Positions 8,389 through 17,600 of a stretch of 64,000 nt of DNA are shown here, piece by piece (the first letter of the stretch is position 1; the number at the start of each line of letters is the position of its first letter). Under the pieces are notes generated by a model. It was not told where the DNA came from. It did not search any database and saw only the letters and a list, made by a program, of their open reading frames with translations. The DNA lies in the NCBI GenBank assembly GCA_964498785.1, contig CAZCJL010000015.1, forward strand, positions 16,870-80,869, in the 5' to 3' direction. This DNA is from Mariaggregatimicrobium sp964498785 (lineage in GTDB: Bacteria > Zhuqueibacterota > Zhuqueibacteria > Thermofontimicrobiales > Thiofontviventaceae). The position numbers and the translations under genes are program-made.

Positions 8389-10808
8389 AAAAATCCCATT
8401 TTTTGAAGGTGAGCATTGACCTTATCTTCCAGCCCCTCAACCGCCTTTTCCAGATTCGGCAATGGCGTATCATAGCGTTCCGCTAATTGCTTGATGCGCC
8501 CTGTCAGGCTCTGGCTGATGCGCTGCAATTCGCCCTGCACATTCTGTTCCATCCGTGCCAGCCACTTCTTTTCAATCACCAGCGACTTAATTTCATCAAC
8601 GCCAAGCGATTTGTACTTTTCAAGCGCTTTCTTATCCAGCACCGCCTGTGCGGTCTTTATTTTTACATTGGTTTCGGTTACCTGCTCCAGCAGGTCGGTG
8701 TATTTTTCCAGAACCTCAAGCTCATCCGCAGATTCCACATCGTCCTTTATCTCTTTGATTCGGGCGTTTACGCTTGTTTTGGTCAGCTTCCCCTTATCGT
8801 TTTTGGCATCCTCTAATAATCCGTCTTCTCCGCTGTGCTCCTCTTCCAGCGTTTCGATTTGCAGCACAACGGCGTCCCGTTTCGATTCCATCTTTTCAAT
8901 CGCCTTTTGCTCATCAGAAAAATAATTGTCGATGACCAGCTTTTTGGGGATAATTCTCCCTTCCCAGTGTTTGCTGTTTTTGCTTTTTTCAATCTCCCTG
9001 CCAGCCTCCCAGCCGTCGCCAGCAATAGCGTAAGCATCATCCTGCATCACCTCAATCCAATAGGTCAGCAGGTGCTGATACATATCATACCTGTCAATCA
9101 GGCTCAGCCCCTGAAAGCATTGCAGCAGGTCCTCAGAAATGGTGTATATCAATTGTTTGGGCTTGTCGCCAACTTTAATGCCATTCAGCCTGGGCAGGTT
9201 ATTCTTTTTCCATCGGGAAAAGGCAGAAAACACCTTTTTACTGTAGGCTTCAAATTCAGGATGCGATAAAACAGTCTCCTTTATCTTATCCGTCCCGCTC
9301 TGCGGGATCAGCATGCTGTAATTGGGTCGGCTGTCCTTTGCAAACAGTGCCTTTTTTAGCGACGGGCACGCCTCCCAATAATCGTTCAGCGCATCGATGT
9401 CCGCATCAGGAATGCCGCCGAGAAGATGGGCTTCAATATCCTGAACATCCTCGGCTTCCTGGCTGTCGATATAACGGGGAATATTCAGATTAAAGTCATT
9501 GGCTTCAATTTCCGTCACCGAAACCATTCGGGAGTATTTTTCCAGTTCAAGCTGTTTATTGAACACATCCACGATTTTATGAATATCCTGCTCCCGCAGG
9601 CGGTTCTTGTTCCCGTCTTTCATAAATCCTTTGGACGCATCGATCATGAAGATGCCTTTACGGTTATCGGCATTCTCCTTATCCAGTACAATAATACATG
9701 CAGGAATGCCCGTTCCGTAAAATAAATTCGGCGGCAGCCCGACAATCCCCTTGATGTACCCCCGCTGGATGATATTCTTTCGGATGTGCCCTTCCACATT
9801 GCCCCGAAACAGAACACCGTGCGGCAGGATAACAGCGCCCTTGCCCTTGCTTTTCAACGACCTGATGATATGCAGAAGGAACGCATAATCGCCATTCTTG
9901 TTGGGCGGAACACCGTAATCCCTGAACCGCTCATGGACATCCGAAATCGATCCATCCTGCACTGCAAACCCGCTGTTCCATGATTTATAGGAAAAGGGCG
10001 GATTGGCGACCACGAAGTCGAAGGTTTTCAGCCTGCCTCTCGCATCGCGAAATAAAGGATTGGACAGCGTATTGCCCTGTTTAATATCGTGGATGGCGGA
10101 CGCATGTCCGTGCAGCACCATGTTCATACGGGCAAGTGCAGCCGTTGCCACATCCATCTCCTGCCCGAAAATCGTCATCCCTGTGTCGGATTCATCCGCA
10201 ACCTTAAGCAGTAATGACCCTGAACCGCAGGTCGGGTCATACACCATTGTCGAAGAGCTTGTATTTGAACCGACGCCGATAATCTTTGCCATGATACGGC
10301 TTACTTCAGCAGGTGTGTAAAATTGCCCTTTGCTTTTGCCGCTTTCTGTCGCAAAATGGCGCATCAAATATTCATAGGCATCGCCGAGAATATCGTCCCC
10401 TTCAGCACGGTTTTTACTAAAATCAAGCGCAGGATTCTCGAAAATGGCGATAAGTTTGGTAAGTTTATCCACCATCTCCTTGCCGCTGCCCAGTTTATCC
10501 GCATTGTTAAAATCAGCGACATCGATTGTACCCGTGAGCTTGTTTTCGCTGGCAATCTTGCCGATAATTTTCTTGTTAATGTCATCGCCGATGGTCGGCT
10601 TGCCTTTGAGCTTCACCATATCCTTAAAGCTTGCTCCTTCAGGAACGATTATCGGAGCATAGCGAACGCCAGCATACTTATCCGAAATGTATTTGATGAA
10701 TAACAACACGAGAACGTAGTCTTTATACTGCGACGCATCCATCCCGCCCCGAAGCTCATCGCAGCTTGCCCAGAGAGAACTGTATAGTTCGGATTTTTTT
10801 ATTGCCAT
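8379..10808 (-). CDS. hsdM: Type I restriction enzyme, methyltransferase subunit (long form)
   Basis: HsdM is the N6-adenine methyltransferase. The catalytic motif NPPF (VANPPFSYKSW near residue 280) and the SAM-binding motif VYDPTCGSGSLLLK near 205 are clear, and the N-terminal helical HsdM domain is present (SLWASCDELRGGMDASQYKD). The last 300 residues form a long charged coiled-coil-like extension, making it about 809 aa instead of the usual 500. I chose the start at 10808 (MAIKKSELYSSLW) because AAAGGA precedes it by about 10 bases; an upstream ATG at 10844 adds 12 poorly fitting residues. It heads hsdM-hsdS-hsdR. Confidence 0.94.
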   Translation of the reverse strand: MAIKKSELYSSLWASCDELRGGMDASQYKDYVLVLLFIKYISDKYAGVRYAPIIVPEGASFKDMVKLKGKPTIGDDINKKIIGKIASENKLTGTIDVADFNNADKLGSGKEMVDKLTKLIAIFENPALDFSKNRAEGDDILGDAYEYLMRHFATESGKSKGQFYTPAEVSRIMAKIIGVGSNTSSSTMVYDPTCGSGSLLLKVADESDTGMTIFGQEMDVATAALARMNMVLHGHASAIHDIKQGNTLSNPLFRDARGRLKTFDFVVANPPFSYKSWNSGFAVQDGSISDVHERFRDYGVPPNKNGDYAFLLHIIRSLKSKGKGAVILPHGVLFRGNVEGHIRKNIIQRGYIKGIVGLPPNLFYGTGIPACIIVLDKENADNRKGIFMIDASKGFMKDGNKNRLREQDIHKIVDVFNKQLELEKYSRMVSVTEIEANDFNLNIPRYIDSQEAEDVQDIEAHLLGGIPDADIDALNDYWEACPSLKKALFAKDSRPNYSMLIPQSGTDKIKETVLSHPEFEAYSKKVFSAFSRWKKNNLPRLNGIKVGDKPKQLIYTISEDLLQCFQGLSLIDRYDMYQHLLTYWIEVMQDDAYAIAGDGWEAGREIEKSKNSKHWEGRIIPKKLVIDNYFSDEQKAIEKMESKRDAVVLQIETLEEEHSGEDGLLEDAKNDKGKLTKTSVNARIKEIKDDVESADELEVLEKYTDLLEQVTETNVKIKTAQAVLDKKALEKYKSLGVDEIKSLVIEKKWLARMEQNVQGELQRISQSLTGRIKQLAERYDTPLPNLEKAVEGLEDKVNAHLQKMGFLWK

Positions 10809-10957
10809 ACTAATCTTTTCCTTTGCTTCAATCCTGAATTTCACGAATCAGACATCGGATATGAAGCTATAATAAACCTTCTGTATTTGTTGTTATATAT
10901 CTTAACTTAAATCTGAAATAGCTAATAGAAATTCAGATTATTTTAAAAATACCTTGT

Positions 10958-11228
10958 GTCTCAATCCGCTATCATCGTCATCGTCCTTTCTGATAATATT
11001 GTGATTTGGAGGTTCTCAGGTCTCAATCCCTCTTATAGGTCAGGTCAAATTATCCCGAAAGGAGGTGACAGCGATGATTACTTTCTCATTATCCATTAAT
11101 GCTGGCAGTCGATTCAGGATGAAGGTCAAATTGAAAATTCGCTTCAAAAGACTTGTCAAACTTCTCAAGGTCATCCTGATTCTTCTATTCCTCTTTTGTT
11201 AATTGCCAGCAGTAAAAAGTCTCAATCC
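10958..11228 (+). repeat. Three GTCTCAATCC repeats, possible remnant of an older CRISPR array
   Basis: The decamer GTCTCAATCC occurs at 10958, 11020 and 11219 in the gap upstream of hsdM. It differs by one base from the first ten bases of the large CRISPR array's repeat (GTTTCAATCC). The copy at 11020 continues as CTCTTATAGGTCAGGTC, which resembles the short-repeat style of other type I-B/III arrays. Spacing of 62 and 199 bases is close to one and three repeat-spacer units. Similarity fades after the first ten bases, so this is only a possible relic. Confidence 0.3.
11074..11202 (+). CDS. Small basic hydrophobic peptide, 42 aa
   Basis: The reading frame starts with ATG seven bases after a near-perfect Shine-Dalgarno AAAGGAGGT and runs for 42 codons. 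The first half is polar and basic (FRMKVKLKIRFKRL); the second half ends in a short hydrophobic helix, ILILLFLFC. This layout, cationic then membrane-seeking, resembles small membrane peptides including type I-like toxins, but no family is recognised. It sits alone on the plus strand in the divergent gap between hsdM and the DUF262 gene, flanked by GTCTCAATCC repeats. The ribosome site is among the strongest in the window. Confidence 0.45.
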   Translation: MITFSLSINAGSRFRMKVKLKIRFKRLVKLLKVILILLFLFC

Positions 11229-11312
11229 CATATTTTCCGGTAGACTTATAATTCAAATATTGATTCACATCAACAAGACCTGGCGCTAAATTGCATTATT
11301 AATTTTAATGAA

Positions 11313-14177
11313 TTAAACCAACTCCCTGACATAGCCAACAAAAGCCTTTTCCAAAAGCATCATCTTTTCAACCATTTCATATTGAAGCTCACCCCAGGAA
11401 TCCTTATTCTTGAGTCCTACGCCATCAAATCTATAGCTTATCCTGCATGCCTTTTTATCGTCTAATCTCTCCCAGAGCAGACTATTCCCAAAAGATGCTT
11501 CAATTTCATCCTTGTATCTAATTAGTTTATCGAATCTTTCTTTATTGATTTCCTTTTTGCCGATGTCCATATAGACCTCAACAGTTGCAAACTTGCTCAA
11601 TATGCAGAGATTGAATGAGACACCCGATTTTCCGCTGCCTTTTCCTATCCAATGATAATGCGTGGGAGCAAGATTCTGAAAATCAGCACCCTTTTCTTTG
11701 GCTACATCAAGAAGCCCTTTCCAGAAATCATACCTGTCATAATGCCGCTGTGTTTTCTCTTTGTTTTGCTGTGAAGTGTACTCCTCATTGAAATCGAATG
11801 CCTGCTTAATAAGCTCCATCGAATAATCTACATCATCTTTGGATTTTAGCTCAAATCTTATCCTTCTGATTTCTTTATCAGGTCTGTCGGTTATATCCTC
11901 TGAGATTGCTTTTGGGTCGTTTAATCCGCCCTTCTTAATAAGAATAGTGAGTATGATATGATCCTTTCGAAATCTAAGCGATGCAAAATTGAAGAAATTA
12001 TTTTTCTTATTAAAGCCCTTATGATATTTTTGATCCTTTAACTCTATTTCTGAATTAAGGGAGAGGATTCTGTCTCTTATCTCCTCATAAAGCTCATTTA
12101 CAAGAAGAAATGCAGGAGCATTCCCGCCTTCTTTTTCCGCTTCTTCTGAGTCAATCTTCTTCCTGATACAATTAAAAAGCCACTCTATTGATGCAAGCCC
12201 GATTTTCTTCTCTGTATGGTCGATTGTCTTTATATGGTCGATCTGGTTTCTAATTATGGAAAATCCGTCAAAATGCTTCTCAATATTCTTTTTAGAGCCG
12301 AAGACTTCCTCAAAATCCTTCCAGTTCTTAAGGATTATCTTAAGGTAATCCATTATATTTACCTGCTCAAGTTTTCGAAGCGCAGTATCCCACTCCTCCG
12401 CAGGTATATATGGCTTGTTTGCCTTCTCTTTTCGGATTTTGTCGTTTGTATAATCCTTTACATCCTGGGGAATGACCTTTTCAACATCCCACCAATTTTC
12501 CCCATGACTATCATAAAGAACCTGATTAATAATTCCTCTGATTTCAACTTCAAGCCTCTGTATTAGTTGGGCAGGATTTGACTCCATCTCATCTTCAATC
12601 TCCGCAGAAATATCGCCTATCCTTTTCAGAACCTGCCTTAACAGAAGTTCAGCCCTTTGCTCAATGAAAAGCCCATAGTTATTCTCCCAGATTGCAGATT
12701 CGTTATCGGACTGTATAAGATGGGAATCAAGGGATTGCTTCAATTCATCATTCTTTTCTTTATTTTGGGTGAAATATTCCTTTGGCGATTTTGCCAGAAT
12801 GGATTTGTTCAGGGATGAGTCGATAAGGCACAGGTTGACGAGAAGGTCAGTTGCTTTCTTCTCCTTAATGCCTTGTGATTTCAGGAAAGCTCTCGGGAAT
12901 ATGTGGTGCATCTCAGAACTGTTGAATTCTGAAATAAAATCCCTTTCAAGGTCAATTGGGCTGTTATCAGAGAAACTTAAGGGATTTTGCTGTATCATGA
13001 TTTGGATGAGGGCGTTTCGTAGCGCAGTCTTTCTACCCATATTGACATTCTTGATTTTGTCAAGATTGATGGAAATATCATAATTTATTGAGAAGGATTC
13101 GCTCCTTATTTTCCTGTCGAAAATATATGCACGGTCTTCACCTATCTTGTTGAATGACGAGCCGCTGTATCTGTTAGAAAATGCAACCTTCCAGAACCAT
13201 TCTTCAAGAAATTTTCTATCAACTTCGATTTTCTTGTTTTCACAATGATAGTAATAATATGCGATAAGAGCGAGCATATCCCTGTAAGGTAAATAACCGT
13301 AAGATTTCACTTTCAGGTTTGTTCTCAGGAACTGGACACTTTTTCCTATCGCTTTCTGGACATCGGGCCACTTCTCCTTGACTTCCGTTGAGTTAAGCTT
13401 TAGCTGAAAAGCCTTAGTACATTGGCCGTTTATTATCAAAGATATTGTCTCGCTGAATACCTCATAGTCTATTTTACCGAAAGAATCCTTTATCTGGCTA
13501 TTGAATTCATCTATTTTTTTCTTTAGCTCAAAATTCTTATCCCATGTCACGGCGACAACCAAATCAAAGATGCTTAATCTTTTCCCGCCCTGATTTATCC
13601 TCTCAAAAATCTTGCAGGCTTCCTCAATGTTCTTTTTCTTAATCAAAATAACAGGGAACGGATAGTTTTGGAATCTTTCTCTTAGCTTGCTAAAGACTTT
13701 CTTCCTATCGGTTGAAAGCAAATCGTACATTTCCGTGAAATTATCCTTTAGGATAGAGCTTACGGACAAATTCCTTTCATTATCGCTCAATTCGTAATTG
13801 AACTTTTCGGTATCCAGGTTGAAGCATATATTGGAATAGTCAAATCCATCAATCTGAAGTCCCCTGAATGTCACATAAAGTGATGTAAGTCTTTGCTGAC
13901 CATCAAGGATAAAACAGGTATAAAAAGTATCATCATGTTCGATTTTAAGCTCGGGTATATCTTTGTAATAATGCGTGTATTCTTTTGGTGGCAACCATAT
14001 GAAGAAGCTGCCTATCGGAAAGCCCCTATACATACTGTCAAGAAGCTCAATGACTTTTTTCTTTTCCCAAACAAATTCTCTCTGGAATCGGGGGATTTTC
14101 CATTCCCCCTTTTTAATATAGCTAATAATATCTGGTAAGCGGTCTGTATTCCGAATATCGATGGTTTTTTCTTCCAT
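11313..14177 (-). CDS. GmrSD-like DUF262/HNH nuclease with HEPN-like and DUF4268 domains
   Basis: The N-terminal DUF262 (GmrS-like, ParB/Srx fold) shows IPRFQREFVW near residue 28, DGQQRLTSL near 91 and FERINQGGKRLS near 190. The DUF1524-type HNH (GmrD-like) follows with EMHHIFPRAFL near 450 and a conserved asparagine in LVNLCLID. A middle helical segment near 640-700 contains IIRNQIDH, which fits the R-x4-H motif of HEPN RNases (Swt1-like). The last 170 residues look like DUF4268 (RIRFELKS, FWKGLLDVAK, WERLDDKKACRI). Relatives are type IV restriction enzymes against modified phage DNA. I start at 14177 (MEEKTIDIRNTDRLPD) because the 39 residues before it are hydrophobic and do not match the family. 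Confidence 0.9.
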   Translation of the reverse strand: MEEKTIDIRNTDRLPDIISYIKKGEWKIPRFQREFVWEKKKVIELLDSMYRGFPIGSFFIWLPPKEYTHYYKDIPELKIEHDDTFYTCFILDGQQRLTSLYVTFRGLQIDGFDYSNICFNLDTEKFNYELSDNERNLSVSSILKDNFTEMYDLLSTDRKKVFSKLRERFQNYPFPVILIKKKNIEEACKIFERINQGGKRLSIFDLVVAVTWDKNFELKKKIDEFNSQIKDSFGKIDYEVFSETISLIINGQCTKAFQLKLNSTEVKEKWPDVQKAIGKSVQFLRTNLKVKSYGYLPYRDMLALIAYYYYHCENKKIEVDRKFLEEWFWKVAFSNRYSGSSFNKIGEDRAYIFDRKIRSESFSINYDISINLDKIKNVNMGRKTALRNALIQIMIQQNPLSFSDNSPIDLERDFISEFNSSEMHHIFPRAFLKSQGIKEKKATDLLVNLCLIDSSLNKSILAKSPKEYFTQNKEKNDELKQSLDSHLIQSDNESAIWENNYGLFIEQRAELLLRQVLKRIGDISAEIEDEMESNPAQLIQRLEVEIRGIINQVLYDSHGENWWDVEKVIPQDVKDYTNDKIRKEKANKPYIPAEEWDTALRKLEQVNIMDYLKIILKNWKDFEEVFGSKKNIEKHFDGFSIIRNQIDHIKTIDHTEKKIGLASIEWLFNCIRKKIDSEEAEKEGGNAPAFLLVNELYEEIRDRILSLNSEIELKDQKYHKGFNKKNNFFNFASLRFRKDHIILTILIKKGGLNDPKAISEDITDRPDKEIRRIRFELKSKDDVDYSMELIKQAFDFNEEYTSQQNKEKTQRHYDRYDFWKGLLDVAKEKGADFQNLAPTHYHWIGKGSGKSGVSFNLCILSKFATVEVYMDIGKKEINKERFDKLIRYKDEIEASFGNSLLWERLDDKKACRISYRFDGVGLKNKDSWGELQYEMVEKMMLLEKAFVGYVRELV

Positions 14178-14243
14178 ATTCCTTAACCAATTATTAATTC
14201 TAATTATTATTAAGTTTAATTTAATAAGAATACATTTCAAAAC

Positions 14244-14274
14244 AAAAAAAGGACATAACTCTCCTGCTATGCCC
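14244..14274 (-). terminator. Rho-independent terminator downstream of the CRISPR array
   Basis: On the minus strand GGGCATAGC pairs with GTTATGTCC (9 bp allowing G-U pairs) around AGGAGA, followed by seven T. It lies between the leader-distal end of the array and the DUF262 gene, and would end pre-crRNA transcription. Confidence 0.7.
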
Positions 14275-14468
14275 TTAAGATGCAAAATCCCCAATCTCCT
14301 CCTGAAAAAAAGCGCAATAGTTGCAGTCCAAAGTAAGCAAGGAGTCCTTTTTATATATCAGCGATAAGCCCAAATATAATTATTTGAAACTCAAAAAGCA
14401 AGTTAAAAAGAAATGTAAATTGTTGCGAAAGAAAAACTTATCATCAGTAGCGAAAAAATCGCTTTGCA

Positions 14469-14650
14469 GTGATGTTTATGAACGGCGTAGGCAGGGTAGA
14501 AATAAAGGAGCTTGAATGCCCATCCTGCAAAAAAGCAAAAGTTGGGGTCTCATTCAAGGAAAGCTTCATTCAGGCATCCGCATCCAGCATCTCGCAAGGC
14601 AAAAAACACACCTATTCCAGAAAGCCCGAAAAATGGGAAATCCTTGTTTT
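14469..14650 (+). pseudogene. Zinc-ribbon gene remnant fused to the old end of the CRISPR array
   Basis: A plus-strand frame reads VEIKELECPSCKKAKVG, then KESFIQASASSISQGKK and HTYSRKPEKWEIL. The CPSC knuckle and following pattern look like the first half of a small zinc-ribbon protein, whose second cysteine pair should follow KWEIL. Instead the frame runs straight into the first CRISPR repeat. The GAAATCCTT of the gene lies exactly where the repeat has CAATCCTT. The 5' end is also unclear: candidate starts at 14469 (GTG), 14472 and 14478 lack ribosome sites. This is best read as a truncated gene. Confidence 0.5.
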
Positions 14651-17600
14651 TCTGGAATCGGTATTTCGACAAAGACTGCTATTGGCTTTTGGCTTATGGC
14701 TATTGGCTGGTTTCAATCCTTGTTTTTCTGGAATCGGTATTTCGACCGGAGAATCTTTCTATTATCAGTGGACTGTAAAAAAGTTTCAATCCTTGTTTTT
14801 CTGGAATCGGTATTTCGACCGGTGGAACTGCGTTCGGAATTTCCCGATGTTTGCCCGTTTCAATCCTTGTTTTTCTGGAATCGGTATTTCGACATTACGA
14901 ATGTCGCAGGAAGAATTCGCCCAAATTCGTGTTTCAATCCTTGTTTTTCTGGAATCGGTATTTCGACATGGTTTGATCAATCACTATATTCAGCAGATTG
15001 CGAGTTTCAATCCTTGTTTTTCTGGAATCGGTATTTCGACCCGGCCGTTCATGAAGACTCGGTTTGGCAAGGAGCAGTGTTTCAATCCTTGTTTTTCTGG
15101 AATCGGTATTTCGACATTAGGTATATCAGATATATCATTTAAAACTAAAAAAGTTTCAATCCTTGTTTTTCTGGAATCGCTATTTCGACAAAACCGGAAA
15201 GGCTAAAAAAACCGTAAGAAATAGTGTTTCAATCCTTGTTTTTCTGGAATCGGTATTTCGACACGCTCAGGCGCAAATCAACATTAAGCAGACCGAAAGT
15301 TTCAATCCTTGTTTTTCTGGAATCGGTATTTCGACTTCAAGGATGGTATTGGAACAAGATTGAATGAAGAGTTTCAATCCTTGTTTTTCTGGAATCGGTA
15401 TTTCGACAGTGAGGTGATAGAATGTTTACAGTAAAAGATTTGGAGTTTCAATCCTTGTTTTTCTGGAATCGGTATTTCGACAGCTACCGATAAATGTTTT
15501 CGATTTAAGAAACAAATGTTTCAATCCTTGTTTTTCTGGAATCGGTATTTCGACAATATAAAAGTTGGTGATATGTTTGAACTTGGAAAACAGTTTCAAT
15601 CCTTGTTTTTCTGGAATCGGTATTTCGACCCGATTTAGAATTTTTATATCTTATTTCCGATACTGAGTTTCAATCCTTGTTTTTCTGGAATCGGTATTTC
15701 GACCTTTTTAAGTTATTATCTTACTATCTTATAAGTTTATGTTTCAATCCTTGTTTTTCTGGAATCGGTATTTCGACGTTGGGAGGCTATCAGAGAGGCA
15801 TTGTTACCAGATGCGTTTCAATCCTTGTTTTTCTGGAATCGGTATTTCGACAATCCAATCACAAGAGCCCGATGAGGGTAAAGAAATGTTTCAATCCTTG
15901 TTTTTCTGGAATCGGTATTTCGACAAAAATAAATAGATAAGATAGATGATTCCGATGGTGCGTTTCAATCCTTGTTTTTCTGGAATCGGTATTTCGACCG
16001 CCTTTAAAAGAATTAGTATTAATATCACTTAAAATGTTTCAATCCTTGTTTTTCTGGAATCGGTATTTCGACAAGTTAATAAGTTAATAAGTTAATATTA
16101 ATATAAAAGTTTCAATCCTTGTTTTTCTGGAATCGGTATTTCGACCGTTGAGATTTTTCAAGACTAAGTTGATACATGTTTAGTTTCAATCCTTGTTTTT
16201 CTGGAATCGGTATTTCGACAATTTCAGTAACAAAAATCACATAACAAAAGGTAATGTTTCAATCCTTGTTTTTCTGGAATCGGTATTTCGACGATCAATG
16301 CGGTGGAGCGAAAATTTAAGAGACGAGACAGTTTCAATCCTTGTTTTTCTGGAATCGGTATTTCGACACACCATACACTCGTCCGTTAGACATTCTTTTC
16401 GAGTTTCAATCCTTGTTTTTCTGGAATCGGTATTTCGACTAAAATCCAGTTAACTATCTATTAAATTATAACTTAGTTTCAATCCTTGTTTTTCTGGAAT
16501 CGGTATTTCGACCCGCCGCGCTTCTTATCGCCGATACGGGAAGGTGATAGTTTCAATCCTTGTTTTTCTGGAATCGGTATTTCGACTTTTTTTGTTTGTT
16601 GTTTCATGGTGTTATTACCTCTGTTTCAATCCTTGTTTTTCTGGAATCGGTATTTCGACAACGCAATTTTTATCTGCCCGCTTTTTTGGTCAGGATGTTT
16701 CAATCCTTGTTTTTCTGGAATCGGTATTTCGACACGTTCTGAGAACGCCCCGGCTTGCAGGAGACAATGTTTCAATCCTTGTTTTTCTGGAATCGGTATT
16801 TCGACAGAAATAATGGCAAAATGGATCTATACGAATCTGAAAGTTTCAATCCTTGTTTTTCTGGAATCGGTATTTCGACGAAATAGCTTCTCTCCGTTTA
16901 CTTTTACGTTTTTTAGTTTCAATCCTTGTTTTTCTGGAATCGGTATTTCGACGGACGTTCTGAGAACGCCCCGGCTTGCAGGAGACAATGTTTCAATCCT
17001 TGTTTTTCTGGAATCGGTATTTCGACCGAACATCATCGAGCGAGTCAAGTTCGACTCGCTCACGTTTCAATCCTTGTTTTTCTGGAATCGGTATTTCGAC
17101 TGGTATTCAAAGCGAAATAATAAAATCTCAACTTAATGTTTCAATCCTTGTTTTTCTGGAATCGGTATTTCGACGATAGATGCACCAAAATGTAATATAC
17201 TACCAATCGGGTTTCAATCCTTGTTTTTCTGGAATCGGTATTTCGACTATCCTGTGTAGCGGTTTTGCAGGTTAAACCAGCGTGTTTCAATCCTTGTTTT
17301 TCTGGAATCGGTATTTCGACTTTAAGACAAAGCACGCTAAATGCTATGTAACCGAGAGTTTCAATCCTTGTTTTTCTGGAATCGGTATTTCGACCCGTTT
17401 GATCAAAATGACTGAATAAATTATCATTTTTGTTTCAATCCTTGTTTTTCTGGAATCGGTATTTCGACATTAAGATTGGTTATAGTAAATATAATAACAA
17501 AAATTGTTTCAATCCTTGTTTTTCTGGAATCGGTATTTCGACACGCGGCTAAATAATTCTAATTTAGCCGCGAAAGTTTTGTTTCAATCCTTGTTTTTCT

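Noticed and set aside
8487..10703. Plus-strand ORFs opposite hsdM
   Set aside because: Antisense shadows of the methyltransferase gene.
11313..14294. Longer start of the DUF262 gene at 14294
   Set aside because: The first 39 residues are hydrophobic and unlike the family; the domain begins at once after the ATG at 14177, and the extension would overlap the pre-crRNA terminator.
15153..15189. Single-base variant repeat (R8) as a sign of a second array or boundary
   Set aside because: Repeats on both sides are the consensus and the spacing is unbroken, so it is just a point mutation.
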